A stretch of DNA of 61,797 nucleotides from Pokkaliibacter plantistimulans (GCF_003194385.1 NZ_LAPT01000032.1:1-61797), one strand, 5' to 3'. Shown: positions 35,866 through 45,735, counted from the first letter of the stretch. Program-made: numbers and translations. Notes: a model not told the origin generated them from the sequence alone.

Positions 35866-37857
35866 TTATTTTAGCTCTTTGTAGAAGCCACACGAGTTTC
35901 CTGTCTCGTTTAGTTCCAGGCTTTGTTTATCAAAGCTTTCTACTTCTTGTACTCTGCTAAAGCCTGATACCAATTCCCCCAGCAACTGGCAAAGTATGGT
36001 ATCCAGATCCCTATCTTCCTCGTCAGTCAAAAGCAGACTCTCGAAAACGGATAAAGACTCGGTAAGTTTTTCATATTCAACACACTCCTCCATGGCCTTC
36101 ATAATCTTCGGATGAGATGTTTTCTCAGAGTCGCTACCGATTAGCAGCTCTTCATACAGTTTCTCCCCCTTCCTTAAGCCTGTGTACTTTATCTCTATAT
36201 CACCTTTGGGGTTGTCTTCACTTTTAGGTGTATACCCCATAAGCACGATGATCTTTTCTGCTAAGTGTCTTATCTTGACCGGCTCTCCCATGTCCAGCAC
36301 AAATACTTCACCGCCCTTTGCCATGGATCCGGCCTGGATTACTAGGCTGGACGCCTCCTCAATCGTCATAAAATATCGCGTAATTTCTGGATGGGTAACC
36401 GTTACGGGCCCACCTTGCTCTACCTGTGCCCGGAAGCGCGGTACAACAGACCCGGACGAACCCAAGACATTACCAAAGCGGACCATACAGAATCTTGTTT
36501 GCGTCCCTTCCACTACCAATGACTGCAGAACTTGCTCTGCGACGCGTTTGGTCGCTCCCATTACATTGGTCGGCCTGACGGCCTTGTCCGTAGAGATCAG
36601 TACAAACCGCTCTACTCCAACCTTACTTGCAAGATGGGCCAGTGTGGCGGTACCCAGAATGTTATTCCTTATGCCCTGCTTGATATTCTCCTCAATAATA
36701 GGCACATGTTTATAGGCTGCAGCATGATAAACTGTTTGAACTTTGTAGTTGGTCAATATTTTTCCTACGAGCAAGCCATCGCAAACAGAACCAAGAATCG
36801 GGATTACCTCAATTGCGTGCAACTGGTTGTTATTCCTTATTTCTTCAAGCTCCATAGCAATCTGGTAAAGTGCATACTCATTTTGCTCCAAAATAATAAG
36901 CCTAGTTGGGCTATGAGCCATGACTTGCCTGGCAATCTCAGAACCGATACTGCCACCACCTCCAGTTACCAACACCGTTTTGCCAGCAATTGATTTCTCC
37001 AATAGCTCTGGGATGGCAGGCACAGGCTCTCTTCCCAGGAGATCTTCGAGCTGTATCTCCCTAAGCTGATCAACTGCTACCTTGTGCTCGACAATTTCTG
37101 CCATGCTAGGAACCGTCTGTATTTTAACGGGATACTGAAGTAGTCTCTCGACGATGCTTCTCTGAGCCTCACGACTATGAGATGGAATAGCCAGTAGCAC
37201 TTGCCGGATACCAAATCGAGCAATCAAAGCCTCAATATCCTTAGACCGGTGGACAGGTCGACCTCTTACAATCTCTCCCCACAGCCGTGGATCGTCATCG
37301 ATAAATCCAACCGGAAAGTAATCTCCGCCATTATCCAGTGCAGCCGCCAGCTGCACTCCAGCACCACCGGCTCCGTATATGAGCACAGGCTTCTTGTCCA
37401 CAAAATGACGGACAAGCCACTGGTAGTACTGACGCACCAATAGTCGCGTTCCGCCCACATAGACCAATGCAACCAGCGCAAAATTGACGGGTATGGATCT
37501 GGGAAAAGGACTTACATTCGAAGCATATGCAAGACAGGCAAGGGCAACCGCCAATACGGCGACGCCCTTTGTTATCGCCAGAATGGCATGAGCCCCCATA
37601 AACCGAATAACCGCTCGGTACAGGCCAATCCTGGCAAATACGAAAACACCCAGAATGGGTAGCACTGCAAACAACCACCAGGCAGGCTGCAAAAACTCGA
37701 CTGGCCACCAGGTGGAGAGCCTTAACATGTACGCTGAGAGCAGTGCACCTGGAAGGGCAATGAGGTCCGCAACGATCATGATTGCTTTCTTTTGCGAGCG
37801 ACTCAGTGCCACGACTCGCTGATGAGTCGCTGAATGCGGTAGTCTTTTGTATTTCAT
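35866..37857 (-). CDS. WbpM/CapD/FlaA1-type UDP-GlcNAc 4,6-dehydratase, membrane-bound
   Basis: 663 residues, close to WbpM of Pseudomonas aeruginosa (665). Four N-terminal membrane helices (about 20-130) are followed by a first Rossmann region (GAGGAGVQLAAALD), then the catalytic SDR domain with VTGGGGSIGSEIARQV, STDKAVRPTNVMGATKRVAEQ (catalytic Thr-Met-Lys type, where Met replaces the usual Tyr), FGNVLGSSGSVVPRF and GLRKGEKLYEELL. It makes a UDP-4-keto-6-deoxy sugar, precursor of residues such as QuiNAc or FucNAc, fitting the epimerase and WbpL-like genes. First gene of a minus-strand run that continues into wzm. Confidence 0.92.
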   Translation of the reverse strand: MKYKRLPHSATHQRVVALSRSQKKAIMIVADLIALPGALLSAYMLRLSTWWPVEFLQPAWWLFAVLPILGVFVFARIGLYRAVIRFMGAHAILAITKGVAVLAVALACLAYASNVSPFPRSIPVNFALVALVYVGGTRLLVRQYYQWLVRHFVDKKPVLIYGAGGAGVQLAAALDNGGDYFPVGFIDDDPRLWGEIVRGRPVHRSKDIEALIARFGIRQVLLAIPSHSREAQRSIVERLLQYPVKIQTVPSMAEIVEHKVAVDQLREIQLEDLLGREPVPAIPELLEKSIAGKTVLVTGGGGSIGSEIARQVMAHSPTRLIILEQNEYALYQIAMELEEIRNNNQLHAIEVIPILGSVCDGLLVGKILTNYKVQTVYHAAAYKHVPIIEENIKQGIRNNILGTATLAHLASKVGVERFVLISTDKAVRPTNVMGATKRVAEQVLQSLVVEGTQTRFCMVRFGNVLGSSGSVVPRFRAQVEQGGPVTVTHPEITRYFMTIEEASSLVIQAGSMAKGGEVFVLDMGEPVKIRHLAEKIIVLMGYTPKSEDNPKGDIEIKYTGLRKGEKLYEELLIGSDSEKTSHPKIMKAMEECVEYEKLTESLSVFESLLLTDEEDRDLDTILCQLLGELVSGFSRVQEVESFDKQSLELNETGNSCGFYKELK

Positions 37858-38180
37858 TAATTAACCGGTAGCCTAGTCATTCCAGATATATACCTTTTTA
37901 GTCTTTGCCCTAGGATACATATGGACATCTATACACTTTGAATTCTACACACATATATTGTTTTTGCGGTATCCACTTGCACTTTTAGATGTTGTGATGA
38001 CAAGAATACGGCCGCCTCAACCATACCTTTTTGTACTGCAATAAACCTCAAGCGCTATGTATATATTTCTTTCAAATAGTTCACTTCTCTGCACATTTTT
38101 TAGATTTCATGCGGAGGCTTTAAGAACACATCTCCTTATTTCTGCTATCTTCTTTGCGGGAAATTACTGCAGGGATCATC
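37858..38180. other. AT-rich divergent intergenic region between the WbpM-like gene and galE
   Basis: About 320 bases with no credible open frame. It must hold promoters for both flanking genes, but I could not pick -35/-10 pairs with confidence. A GGTAGC near 37866 recalls the core of the RfaH ops element, but lacks the rest of the consensus and sits 300 bases before galE. Confidence 0.35.
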
Positions 38181-39209
38181 ATGTCTGAACAAGGAAGCAT
38201 ACTCGTTACTGGTGGGGCGGGTTATATCGGTAGCCATACTATCCACCAGCTGCTGGCTGGCGGATATCGCGTCGTAGCATTGGATAATCTGGTAAATGGC
38301 TCTGCGGCCTCCCTGCAGAGAGTAGAGCAGCTGACAGGCAGGTACGTTCCCTTCTATCAGGCAGATATTAACGATGCTGATGCCTTGAGGTCGATTTTCA
38401 ACGCCCATCAGATTGAGGCAGTCGTTCATTTCGCAGGTCTCAAGGCGGTAGGCGAATCGGTGCAAAAACCACTCTGGTATTACCAGAACAACGTCGGTGG
38501 CACCCTGACATTATGTGAGACGATGTCTCAGGCAGGTTGCAAGACACTGGTCTTCAGTTCTTCGGCGACGGTCTATGGAGCCCCTGCCAGCCTGCCCATA
38601 CGTGAGGACTTTCCCACCTCAGCAACCAATCCTTATGGTCGGTCAAAGCTGATTCAGGAAGAAATGCTGCGCGATCTTCCTGTTGCTGATCAGGCGTGGA
38701 AAATAGCTCTTCTGCGTTACTTTAACCCCGTGGGTGCTCATCCAAGTGGTCTCATAGGTGAGCACCCCAATGGCACTCCCAGTAATCTGATGCCCTATGT
38801 CAGTCAGGTTGCGGTGGGAACAAGGGAAGTATTGCAGGTCTTTGGCAATGACTACCCCACCCATGATGGCACAGGCGTCCGGGACTACATCCACGTCATG
38901 GATCTTGCCGATGGCCACCTCAAAGCACTGGAGAAGTTAGATCAGACGGACTCAGGCGTATTAACCTACAACCTCGGCACCGGCCAGGGCTATTCCGTAC
39001 TGGATATGGTGAGTGCTTTTGAAAAAGCATGCGGCAAGCCTATTCCCTACGTACAGGTTGCAAGACGGGCTGGCGATGTTGCCGCCTGTTACGCGGATCC
39101 GACGAAGGCTGAACGTGAATTAGGCTGGAAGGCAAAGCGGGGGATTGATGAGATGTGTGCCGACACCTGGCGTTGGCAGTCAAACAACCCTCGGGGGTAT
39201 GAAAGCTAG
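38181..39209 (+). CDS. galE: UDP-glucose 4-epimerase
   Basis: Interconverts UDP-glucose and UDP-galactose. 342 residues from the chosen ATG, typical length. NAD-binding [11 protein letters not shown] at the N-terminus, SSSATVYG with the catalytic Ser/Thr, and [13 protein letters not shown] with the Tyr-Lys pair; [12 protein letters not shown] and [15 protein letters not shown] are also GalE signatures. The open frame reaches TTG at 38154, but ATG 38181 sits 8 bases after AGGG and fits the family. Borders the polysaccharide locus and probably supplies UDP-Gal for it. Confidence 0.96.
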   Translation: MSEQGSILVTGGAGYIGSHTIHQLLAGGYRVVALDNLVNGSAASLQRVEQLTGRYVPFYQADINDADALRSIFNAHQIEAVVHFAGLKAVGESVQKPLWYYQNNVGGTLTLCETMSQAGCKTLVFSSSATVYGAPASLPIREDFPTSATNPYGRSKLIQEEMLRDLPVADQAWKIALLRYFNPVGAHPSGLIGEHPNGTPSNLMPYVSQVAVGTREVLQVFGNDYPTHDGTGVRDYIHVMDLADGHLKALEKLDQTDSGVLTYNLGTGQGYSVLDMVSAFEKACGKPIPYVQVARRAGDVAACYADPTKAERELGWKAKRGIDEMCADTWRWQSNNPRGYES

Positions 39210-39309
39210 CTCCGCGCCTGTGTCAGTCGTGCTTATAGCTGTAACAGTGGCTGGTGGCGCTATTTAGCTTTGCACCACCAGCCCGACTTTGGCTTGCACA
39301 GCGAGTCAG

Positions 39310-40257
39310 TTAGCCATTAAGTATTTTGATAGGCGCCCCCCGGCAAAATGCAACAATGGCATCAACCATCCCCTGATAAAACAGAGTATAGGTTTCTTTG
39401 GTAACGAAGCCTACGTGAGAGGTCAGCACCGTATTGCTCAGCTTGAGCAAGGGGTGATCCGGTGCAATGGGTTCCTGATCAAATACGTCCAGCCCCGCTG
39501 CCGCGATCTGGCCGTTACTCAGAGCGGCAATGAGAGCATTCTCCTCTACGAGCGGCCCGCGTGATGTATTGATCAGAATCCCATGGGCTGGCATCAATGC
39601 CAGATCATCTGCCTGCAGCAAATGATGAGTGGACTCACTCAGCTTCATATGCAACGTCACGATATCGGACTGCTGCAACAGACGTTGCTTATCGGCATAC
39701 TCCACTCCAGCAGCCGCAGCACGCTCTGCCGTCAGATTCGGGCTCCAGGCCAGCACCTTCATGCCGAATACCTGAGCCACCCTGGCAACCTGCTGACCGA
39801 GATTGCCGAGCCCCACAATCCCCAGCGTTTTCCCTTTGAGATCGCCGCCTACAGTCGTTTGCCACTGCCCCTGCCGAATTCGCTGATCTTCCAGGGGGAT
39901 ATGACGCACAGTCGCCAGAATCAGCGCCCAAGTATGCTCAGCTGCAGCAGCCCCATTGTTAGGCGTCCCACTGACAACAACCCCCAGCTCTCTGGCCGCA
40001 TCCATATCGATGGCTGCGTTACGCATACCGGATGTAATCAGCAACTTCAGTTTGGGTAACTGCTGTAGTTGTGCCCTGTCGAACGGGGTACGCTCACGCA
40101 TGGCACAGATAATATCCGCATCCGAGATCGCCTCCTGCAGTGCCTCGCCTGTCAGCAACTCGCGACAGACCCGCACTTCAGCCAACTTATGCACCTCACT
40201 CCAGTCGGCCATACTCAGAGCGACACCCTGATAATCGTCCAGTATCGTTATTTTCAT
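39310..40257 (-). CDS. D-2-hydroxyacid dehydrogenase family protein
   Basis: NAD(P)-dependent dehydrogenase of about 315 residues, of the 3-phosphoglycerate/glycerate dehydrogenase superfamily. The nucleotide fold is marked by GIVGLGNLGQQVARVA. The catalytic Arg is in NTSRGPLVEE, the acid in the DVFDQEP loop and the His in LTSHVGFVT. Substrate is not evident; the C-terminal half resembles the phosphoglycerate dehydrogenase-like group. Start chosen at ATG 40257, seven bases after AGGAG, rather than GTG 40263. Transcribed in the same direction as the PuuA-like gene but separated by a terminator. Confidence 0.85.
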   Translation of the reverse strand: MKITILDDYQGVALSMADWSEVHKLAEVRVCRELLTGEALQEAISDADIICAMRERTPFDRAQLQQLPKLKLLITSGMRNAAIDMDAARELGVVVSGTPNNGAAAAEHTWALILATVRHIPLEDQRIRQGQWQTTVGGDLKGKTLGIVGLGNLGQQVARVAQVFGMKVLAWSPNLTAERAAAAGVEYADKQRLLQQSDIVTLHMKLSESTHHLLQADDLALMPAHGILINTSRGPLVEENALIAALSNGQIAAAGLDVFDQEPIAPDHPLLKLSNTVLTSHVGFVTKETYTLFYQGMVDAIVAFCRGAPIKILNG

Positions 40258-40305
40258 CGTCACACTCCTGGATCAGAACAGCAACTATACGACCACGCAG
40301 GCGAT

Positions 40306-40363
40306 AAAAACAAAACCGCCTTGATAAGAATGAGTAGCAATACTACTCCTCCCCATCAAGGCG
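40306..40363 (-). terminator. terminator of the PuuA-like gene
   Basis: On the minus strand an outer stem CGCCTTGAT / ATCAAGGCG encloses a second hairpin (GAGTAG / CTACTC) and is followed by GTTTTGTTTTTA. Position is 30 bases after the PuuA-like stop codon. Confidence 0.8.
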
Positions 40364-40392
40364 AGAAAGACAGCGAAAGTCGCTATTAACGA

Positions 40393-41730
40393 TTACACGT
40401 TAAGCAACAGGTATTCGCGCTCCCAGGAGCTGATGACCTGCCAGAAGGTCAGGTATTCCGCGTGTTTAACGGCTCTGTACGCCTCAACAAAACGATCACC
40501 CAGCACATCACGCAATACTTCGCAGCCGCCAAACAGACGCAGCGCCTCATTCAGGGTTTGCGGTAAATCATCGGCACTGGCCTGCAAGTGTGCATCACTG
40601 GGCTGACTGGGCATCTGCCCTTCGATCAATCCCAGATAGCCACAGGCCAACGTGGCAGCCATCGCCAGATAGGGATTGGCATCCGCACCTGGCAGGCGGT
40701 TTTCTACCCGTCGCGCTTCGGGTGATGACATCGGCACACGGAAGGCCGCAGTACGGTTGTCGTACCCCCAGTTCACGTTGACTGGCGCACCACTATTTGG
40801 TCCGAGGCGACGATAAGAGTTGACGTTCGGTGCCAGCATCGCCATTACCGCAGGCGTGTATTTTTGCAGCCCGGCGATATAGGCGTGGAAATGTGCTGAT
40901 GGCTGGCCATCCTTCTGACTGAAGATATTCTCGCCCGTCGCTGCGTCCACCACGCTCTGGTGAATATGCATGGCGCTCCCTGGTTGCCCTTGCATGGGCT
41001 TCGCCATAAAAGTGGCATACATACTGTGACGCAGAGCGGTTTCACGCATAGTCCGCTTAAACCGGAAAGCCTGATCGGCCAGCGTCAGCGCATTACCATG
41101 CAGCAGGTTGATTTCCAGCTGAGCGGCGCCCGCTTCGTGGATAAGGGTATCAATTTCCAGCCCCTGCTTTTCGCAGTAGTTGTATACGTCCTCGACCAGT
41201 GGCTCGAACTCGTTTACCGCATCGATACTGTAAGACTGGCGCCCAGACTCAGGACGCCCCGAACGACCGACAGGCGGCTCAAGGGGATAGTCCGAATCGG
41301 TGTTGGGTTTCACCAGGAAAAACTCCAGCTCTGGTGCCACAACAGGCTTCCAGCCGCGCTCTTCATACAGCTTCAGCACGCGCTGCAGGACATAGCGGGG
41401 AGCAATATCCACCATCCGGCCGTCATGATGATAGGCATCGTGAATCACCTGTGCCGTCGGTTCCGTTGCCCAGGGCACCAGACAGAGCGTGCTTAAATCG
41501 GGCCGCAGAATGATATCCCCATCGGTTTTGATGGTGTCGTCGTAATACTCATCGGGAAAATCACCGGCTACCGTCTGCAGAAAAATACCCTCAGGCAGGC
41601 GCATACCATTTTCCTGAGAGTATTTTTCTGCAGGCACAATTTTGCCGCGAGCAACTCCCGAGACATCGGGAACGATAGCCTCTACTTCTATGATTTTATT
41701 CTCTTTAAACCAATCTTGTATGGAAACCAT
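40393..41730 (-). CDS. puuA: glutamine synthetase family protein, probable gamma-glutamylputrescine synthetase
   Basis: 445-residue member of the GS type I fold group. Motifs: PDVSGVARGKIVP near the N-terminus, PELEFFLV (metal Glu), GAAQLEINLLHG, GSAMHIHQSV, and NVNSYRRLGP...APVNVNWGYDNRTA. The family includes PuuA, which ligates glutamate to putrescine. The divergent FAD oxidoreductase is PuuB-like, supporting a polyamine-catabolic role. The rest of the pathway (puuC, puuD) is absent here. AGGAG lies 7 bases before the ATG. Some homologues act on other amines, so the substrate is not certain. Confidence 0.85.
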   Translation of the reverse strand: MVSIQDWFKENKIIEVEAIVPDVSGVARGKIVPAEKYSQENGMRLPEGIFLQTVAGDFPDEYYDDTIKTDGDIILRPDLSTLCLVPWATEPTAQVIHDAYHHDGRMVDIAPRYVLQRVLKLYEERGWKPVVAPELEFFLVKPNTDSDYPLEPPVGRSGRPESGRQSYSIDAVNEFEPLVEDVYNYCEKQGLEIDTLIHEAGAAQLEINLLHGNALTLADQAFRFKRTMRETALRHSMYATFMAKPMQGQPGSAMHIHQSVVDAATGENIFSQKDGQPSAHFHAYIAGLQKYTPAVMAMLAPNVNSYRRLGPNSGAPVNVNWGYDNRTAAFRVPMSSPEARRVENRLPGADANPYLAMAATLACGYLGLIEGQMPSQPSDAHLQASADDLPQTLNEALRLFGGCEVLRDVLGDRFVEAYRAVKHAEYLTFWQVISSWEREYLLLNV

Positions 41731-42107
41731 AAACTGCTCCTAGGCAGGTTGATAGGAACCGACCCGACATATTTTGTGATACGTTTTTGATCAAGGAGAA
41801 ACTTTCCAGAAAAGCCCTGAACAAAGGCCGGTGCGATTTGACGCGGAATATATCTGTTTTCCCGTTTGCGTCGCAGTACTAAGCTAGACATAATGTGATC
41901 ACTTTTCAAGGGAGGATTCTGCATATAAAGCGGAAAACTCCAACGCAGTAACACATCAACTACCGACCCGCCGCGCTGCAAGATCAGTGCATCGGTGACA
42001 GCAGTACGTTTCAACGCCACTTTTGGCAAGACGACGGATTTTAGCGACTCCACGCACACTAGAACCGTTAACTCTACACTCCCATCTGGCCGACCGAGGG
42101 GTTACCC
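41731..42107. other. divergent intergenic region between puuA-like and puuB-like genes
   Basis: 377 bases without a credible gene. It carries ribosome sites for both flanks (AGGAG toward puuA, GAGGGG toward puuB) and presumably a divergent promoter. Short palindromes such as GTGATCAC near 41898 could bind a regulator, but I recognise no specific operator. Confidence 0.35.
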
Positions 42108-43409
42108 ATGCCGCCAATGTCAATGCTTCAGGACTATCCACGCTCTTTCTACAGCCACACTGCACAACGAGAAGGCCTTCCCCCTTTCCCGCCGTTGCAG
42201 GGCAGTCAGGAGATTGATGTCTGCATTGTCGGTGGCGGTATTACCGGCCTTGCGGCAGCGCTGGAACTGCGTCGTCTGGGTTATCAGGTCATGCTGCTGG
42301 AGGGGGAACGTCTCGGCTGGGGTGCTTCAGGGCGCAGTGGCGGTCAGGTACTGACCAGCTATGCCTGTGAAATGGGACCGATTGAAGCACAGCTGGGCTT
42401 CGACGACGCCAAAAAGCTGTGGGACATGTCGGTGGAAGCCGTACAACTGGTCCGCGACCATATCAGCGAGTTCCAGATCGATTGTGACTGGTTCGATGGC
42501 GCCGCCGTGGCAGGCCTCAAACCCCGGCATATGGATGGACTCAAGCACTGGTTTGATGACATCAGCGAGCGCTATCAGTATCCCCATCTCCGCCTGCTCA
42601 ACCAGAGTGATCTGTCGCAGCTGATCAGCAGTGACCAGTACATCGGTGCCGTCACCGACAGCTTTAGTGGGCACTTACATCCGCTGAACTACACGCTGGG
42701 ACTGGCCAAAGCCGTTTATGACAGTGGCGTGATCATTCACGAGCAGAGTCGCGTCACCTCATTGCAGCGAGGAGCAAGGCCCGTGGTGCATACCGCCACT
42801 GGCAGCGTTAGCTGCCGTCATCTGATTCTGGGAGGCAATGCCTATCTGGGGCAGCTAGTGCCTGAACTGGCCTCCAAAGTGATGCCTGTCGGCACTTATA
42901 TCGTGTCTACGGAAGTGCTCGGTGAGGAGCGACTGCGTCGTTTGCTGCCTGGCTACTACGCTATCTCGGATGCCAATTTCGTCCTCGACTACTACCGCCC
43001 TACCGGCGACCATCGTCTGCTGTTCGGTGGCCGTGTCAGTTACTCCGGTGTCCAGCCCCCCGATCTCAGCAGTGGTTTACGCCGTCGCATGCTGAAAGTC
43101 TTCCCTTCACTGCACGATGCCAAAATCGAATTTGCCTGGGGAGGCATGGTGGATATCACCGTCAACCGTGCCCCTCACTTCGGCCGCCTAGGAAATGACC
43201 CGATTTACTTTGCACAGGGCTTCTCTGGGCATGGTATGGCACTGACGAATCTTGCCGGCAAAATCATGGCAGAAGCCATTCACGGCGAGAGCCAGCGTCT
43301 GGATATCTTCGGCAGGCTCAAGCACCAGAGCTTCCCCGGAGGGCGCTGGTTACGCACACCTTCGCTGGTGCTGGCGATGATGTACTACCGCTTGCGTGAC
43401 TTGCTGTAG
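42108..43409 (+). CDS. puuB: FAD-dependent oxidoreductase, gamma-glutamylputrescine oxidase-like
   Basis: 433-residue DAO-family flavoenzyme. The FAD-binding motif VCIVGGGITGLAAALELRRL is near residue 37, followed by ERLGWGASGRSGGQV, typical of PuuB/OrdL proteins. GGNAYLG, SDANFVLDYYRPTGDHRLLFGG and FAQGFSGHGMALTN complete the family pattern. It should oxidise the amine of gamma-glutamylputrescine, giving an aldehyde, ammonia and peroxide. GAGGGG lies 7-8 bases before the ATG. A strong terminator follows. Confidence 0.85.
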   Translation: MPPMSMLQDYPRSFYSHTAQREGLPPFPPLQGSQEIDVCIVGGGITGLAAALELRRLGYQVMLLEGERLGWGASGRSGGQVLTSYACEMGPIEAQLGFDDAKKLWDMSVEAVQLVRDHISEFQIDCDWFDGAAVAGLKPRHMDGLKHWFDDISERYQYPHLRLLNQSDLSQLISSDQYIGAVTDSFSGHLHPLNYTLGLAKAVYDSGVIIHEQSRVTSLQRGARPVVHTATGSVSCRHLILGGNAYLGQLVPELASKVMPVGTYIVSTEVLGEERLRRLLPGYYAISDANFVLDYYRPTGDHRLLFGGRVSYSGVQPPDLSSGLRRRMLKVFPSLHDAKIEFAWGGMVDITVNRAPHFGRLGNDPIYFAQGFSGHGMALTNLAGKIMAEAIHGESQRLDIFGRLKHQSFPGGRWLRTPSLVLAMMYYRLRDLL

Positions 43410-43432
43410 TCCGCCAGCAGGAAGGGAAAGGA

Positions 43433-43466
43433 ATCATGCCTGGCTATCTGCCAGGCATGATTTTTT
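43433..43466 (+). terminator. rho-independent terminator of the puuB-like gene
   Basis: Perfect 12-base stem ATCATGCCTGGC / GCCAGGCATGAT with loop TATCT, then six T residues, 23 bases after the stop codon. Confidence 0.9.
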
Positions 43467-43485
43467 CTGGACTGGATATCACTGG

Positions 43486-43525
43486 ACCGTTGTTACTGGC
43501 CTGTTGCTACTGATCTGTTGTTACC
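43486..43525. repeat. imperfect 14-base tandem repeat
   Basis: About three imperfect copies of a unit like CTGTTGTTACTGG lie in the convergent gap between the puuB-like and glnQ-like genes. No function is evident. Confidence 0.4.
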
Positions 43526-43552
43526 GAGCAATTACCCAGGCCAATAGCACCA

Positions 43553-44302
43553 TCACAACACCTGCGACAAGAAACGCTGCAGGCGCGGGTGCGTGGGGTT
43601 ATGGAAGAACTTGTCCGGGGTATCTTCCACCAGCAGTTCACCGTCTTCCATGAACAGCACCCGGTCCGCCACTTCACGGGCAAAGCCCATTTCGTGAGTC
43701 ACCACCACCATGGTCATGCCTTCTTTGGCCAGACTCTTCATAACATCCAGCACTTCACCGACCATTTCCGGGTCCAGCGCCGAGGTCGGCTCATCAAACA
43801 GCATGATTTTCGGCTTCATGCACAGCGCCCGGGCGATGGCCACACGCTGCTGCTGACCGCCCGACAGCTGGCTGGGGTAGTTGTTCATGCGCTCGGCCAG
43901 ACCGACTTTCTTCATCAGTGCCCTGGCATGCTCCTCCACCTCGCTTTTGGCCCGTTTGGAGACCTTCAGCGGCGCCATCATCACGTTGTGCAGGGCGCTC
44001 TTGTGCGGGAACAGGTTGAAGCTCTGGAATACCATACCAACGTGCTCACGCAGCTTGTTGATATTGGTGTTTTTGCCGTACATATCGACCTGATCGATGA
44101 CGATACTGCCACTGGAGATGGTTTCCAGCTGGTTCAGGGTCCGCAGGAAGGTGGACTTACCAGAGCCCGACGGCCCGATAATCACCACCACTTCGCCCTT
44201 CTTGATGGAGGCCGAGACCTTTTTCAGGGCATGGCAGCCATTGGGGTAAATCTTGTCGACATCTTTGGCGATGATGATGTCTTCGGCGTTCTGTAAATGC
44301 AT
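43553..44302 (-). CDS. polar amino-acid ABC transporter ATP-binding protein (GlnQ/HisP type)
   Basis: 249-residue ATPase of the polar amino-acid uptake (PAAT) family. Walker [11 protein letters not shown], then [16 protein letters not shown], signature [15 protein letters not shown], Walker [15 protein letters not shown] and [15 protein letters not shown] with the switch His. It follows the permease gene by 15 bases with a GAGGA ribosome site, so the two form an operon. Substrate cannot be given because the binding protein is not encoded here. Confidence 0.93.
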   Translation of the reverse strand: MHLQNAEDIIIAKDVDKIYPNGCHALKKVSASIKKGEVVVIIGPSGSGKSTFLRTLNQLETISSGSIVIDQVDMYGKNTNINKLREHVGMVFQSFNLFPHKSALHNVMMAPLKVSKRAKSEVEEHARALMKKVGLAERMNNYPSQLSGGQQQRVAIARALCMKPKIMLFDEPTSALDPEMVGEVLDVMKSLAKEGMTMVVVTHEMGFAREVADRVLFMEDGELLVEDTPDKFFHNPTHPRLQRFLSQVL

Positions 44303-44317
44303 CGTATCGTCCTCGCC

Positions 44318-45268
44318 TTAATCACTGGCTGCCAGTTTCTTTTCCAGATGCTGGATCATCCATGACAACGCGCCGGTCATCACCAGATACAGCAGCGCCA
44401 CGGTGAACCACACCTCAAACGGGGCGAAGGTGGCGGAGACCACTTCACGACCGGCTTTGGTCAGGTCGGTGATGGAGATAACCGACACCAGCGAGGAGTC
44501 CTTGATCAGGTTGATAAACTGACCGGCCATGGGCGGCAGGGTGCGTTTGAAGGCCTGTGGCAGAATGACGTTGACCATCGCCTGCACATAGGTCATGCCC
44601 AGCGAGCGGGCCGCTTCCATCTGGCCGGGCGGAATCGACTGGATACCGGAGCGGACGATTTCCGCCACATACGCCGCGGTGAACACCGCCAGCGATGCCA
44701 CCCCGGCGGTAAAGCGGTCCAGTGACAGCACGGTGCCGATAAAGAAGTAGAAAATGAAGATCTGCACCAGCAGCGGCGTGCCGCGGATGATCTCGATATA
44801 GGTGATACACAGCTGACGAATGGCCAGATTGCGGGAGATACGGCCAAGGCCAATAAACAGGCCGATGATCACCGCAAACACCAGCGATGCCAGCGAGATT
44901 TCCAGCGTAGTGATCATGCCTTCGGTGATGGGGCCGATGCGCCAGTTGCTGATGGTGGCCACCTGATCACCTTCAAAAATCAGATCGCCGTCGTTCACCG
45001 AAATCGCGCTGAACTTCTTCACCACCACCGGCTCGCCACCGGCATCGGGCACCAGCGTCAGGGTCTTGTCGTCAGTACTGACTTTGGCGGTACCGTCAAA
45101 GGGCGCACGAACCGATTGCGGCTCGGTATTGATCAGGTAGGGAACGACACGCTGCCAGTTCCAGTTGTAGTTGATGTGTTTACTGGAGGCGTAGACCACA
45201 CTGCAGAATATGATCACCACCGCCAGATACACGCCTTGCCAAAGCATTTGGTTAGGCTGTTTTTGCAT
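44318..45268 (-). CDS. polar amino-acid ABC transporter permease with periplasmic insert
   Basis: 316-residue inner-membrane permease of the HisM/GlnP family. The core (about 115-316) holds the EAA loop GQMEAARSLGMTYVQAMVNV and the usual helices, including IEIIRGTPLLVQIFIFYFF. Unlike the 220-250 residue norm, about 80 residues lie between the first helix (about 10-28) and the core. This insert (RAPFDGTAKV ... VNDGDLIFEGDQVATI) resembles a lipoyl/barrel-sandwich fold. A GAGGACC ribosome site precedes the ATG. No substrate-binding protein gene lies upstream; a candidate promoter is 317 bases away. Confidence 0.88.
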   Translation of the reverse strand: MQKQPNQMLWQGVYLAVVIIFCSVVYASSKHINYNWNWQRVVPYLINTEPQSVRAPFDGTAKVSTDDKTLTLVPDAGGEPVVVKKFSAISVNDGDLIFEGDQVATISNWRIGPITEGMITTLEISLASLVFAVIIGLFIGLGRISRNLAIRQLCITYIEIIRGTPLLVQIFIFYFFIGTVLSLDRFTAGVASLAVFTAAYVAEIVRSGIQSIPPGQMEAARSLGMTYVQAMVNVILPQAFKRTLPPMAGQFINLIKDSSLVSVISITDLTKAGREVVSATFAPFEVWFTVALLYLVMTGALSWMIQHLEKKLAASD

Positions 45269-45735
45269 TCAAAGGTCCTCAAAGGTCATATCTGCCCCTG
45301 CTCCGGGCAACATATGCAATCTTGTTGTTGTGTACCGCTCTGCGCTGAGCCAGCTATGTATCGGCAACTCAGGCATACAGGCAGAGACCCGCACGGCAGA
45401 CAACTTGGAAGTCGACCCAGCACTCCCGCTGGCGTTGCCCCCCTTGCCCACAGGCTTGCTACATGAGTTGCGATGGAACGCCCTACGGCAAACCAGACAA
45501 ATTATCAGTAACAGCCACAGAGCAATAAAAGGGGGTCACTGTCGGGAAAGCGACCTGGAATTCACTCCTTCCCAAGCGGGCGCGGATTTTACTGTCATTT
45601 CTTGTGTCGATGCAAAAATGTGATCGCCTTTAGCAGAACCACTTTGACAATGCGTCCGGATTGCCAGCGGGTGGCTCATGGACTACGTTTTCCACAGGTA
45701 TTCTTTGCGGATCACGCCACACTGTAGGTATCACT
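45269..45735. other. long leader / intergenic region upstream of the ABC permease
   Basis: 467 bases with no credible gene. On the minus strand it contains a candidate promoter (45586-45615), which would give the permease mRNA a leader of about 310 bases. I recognise no known riboswitch in it. Just before the permease ATG there is a direct repeat of GACCTTTGA. A 60-codon frame at 45269-45451 ends next to the permease start but has no family resemblance. The right part must also serve the MBL hydrolase gene on the plus strand. Confidence 0.4.
45586..45615 (-). promoter_or_regulatory. candidate promoter for the ABC permease-ATPase operon
   Basis: On the minus strand TTGCAT (45615-45610) and TAAAAT (45591-45586) are separated by 18 bases. 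Both boxes are near consensus. It lies about 317 bases from the permease start codon. Pattern match only. Confidence 0.35.

Noticed and set aside
37866-37871. GGTAGC as an RfaH ops element for the polysaccharide genes
   Set aside because: Only the 6-base core matches; the rest of the consensus is missing and the position is 300 bases from galE on the wrong side for the wzm/wzt operon.
45269-45451. 60-codon open frame on the minus strand directly before the ABC permease
   Set aside because: Starts with GTG without a ribosome site, low-complexity product, no family resemblance. It is not the missing binding protein.
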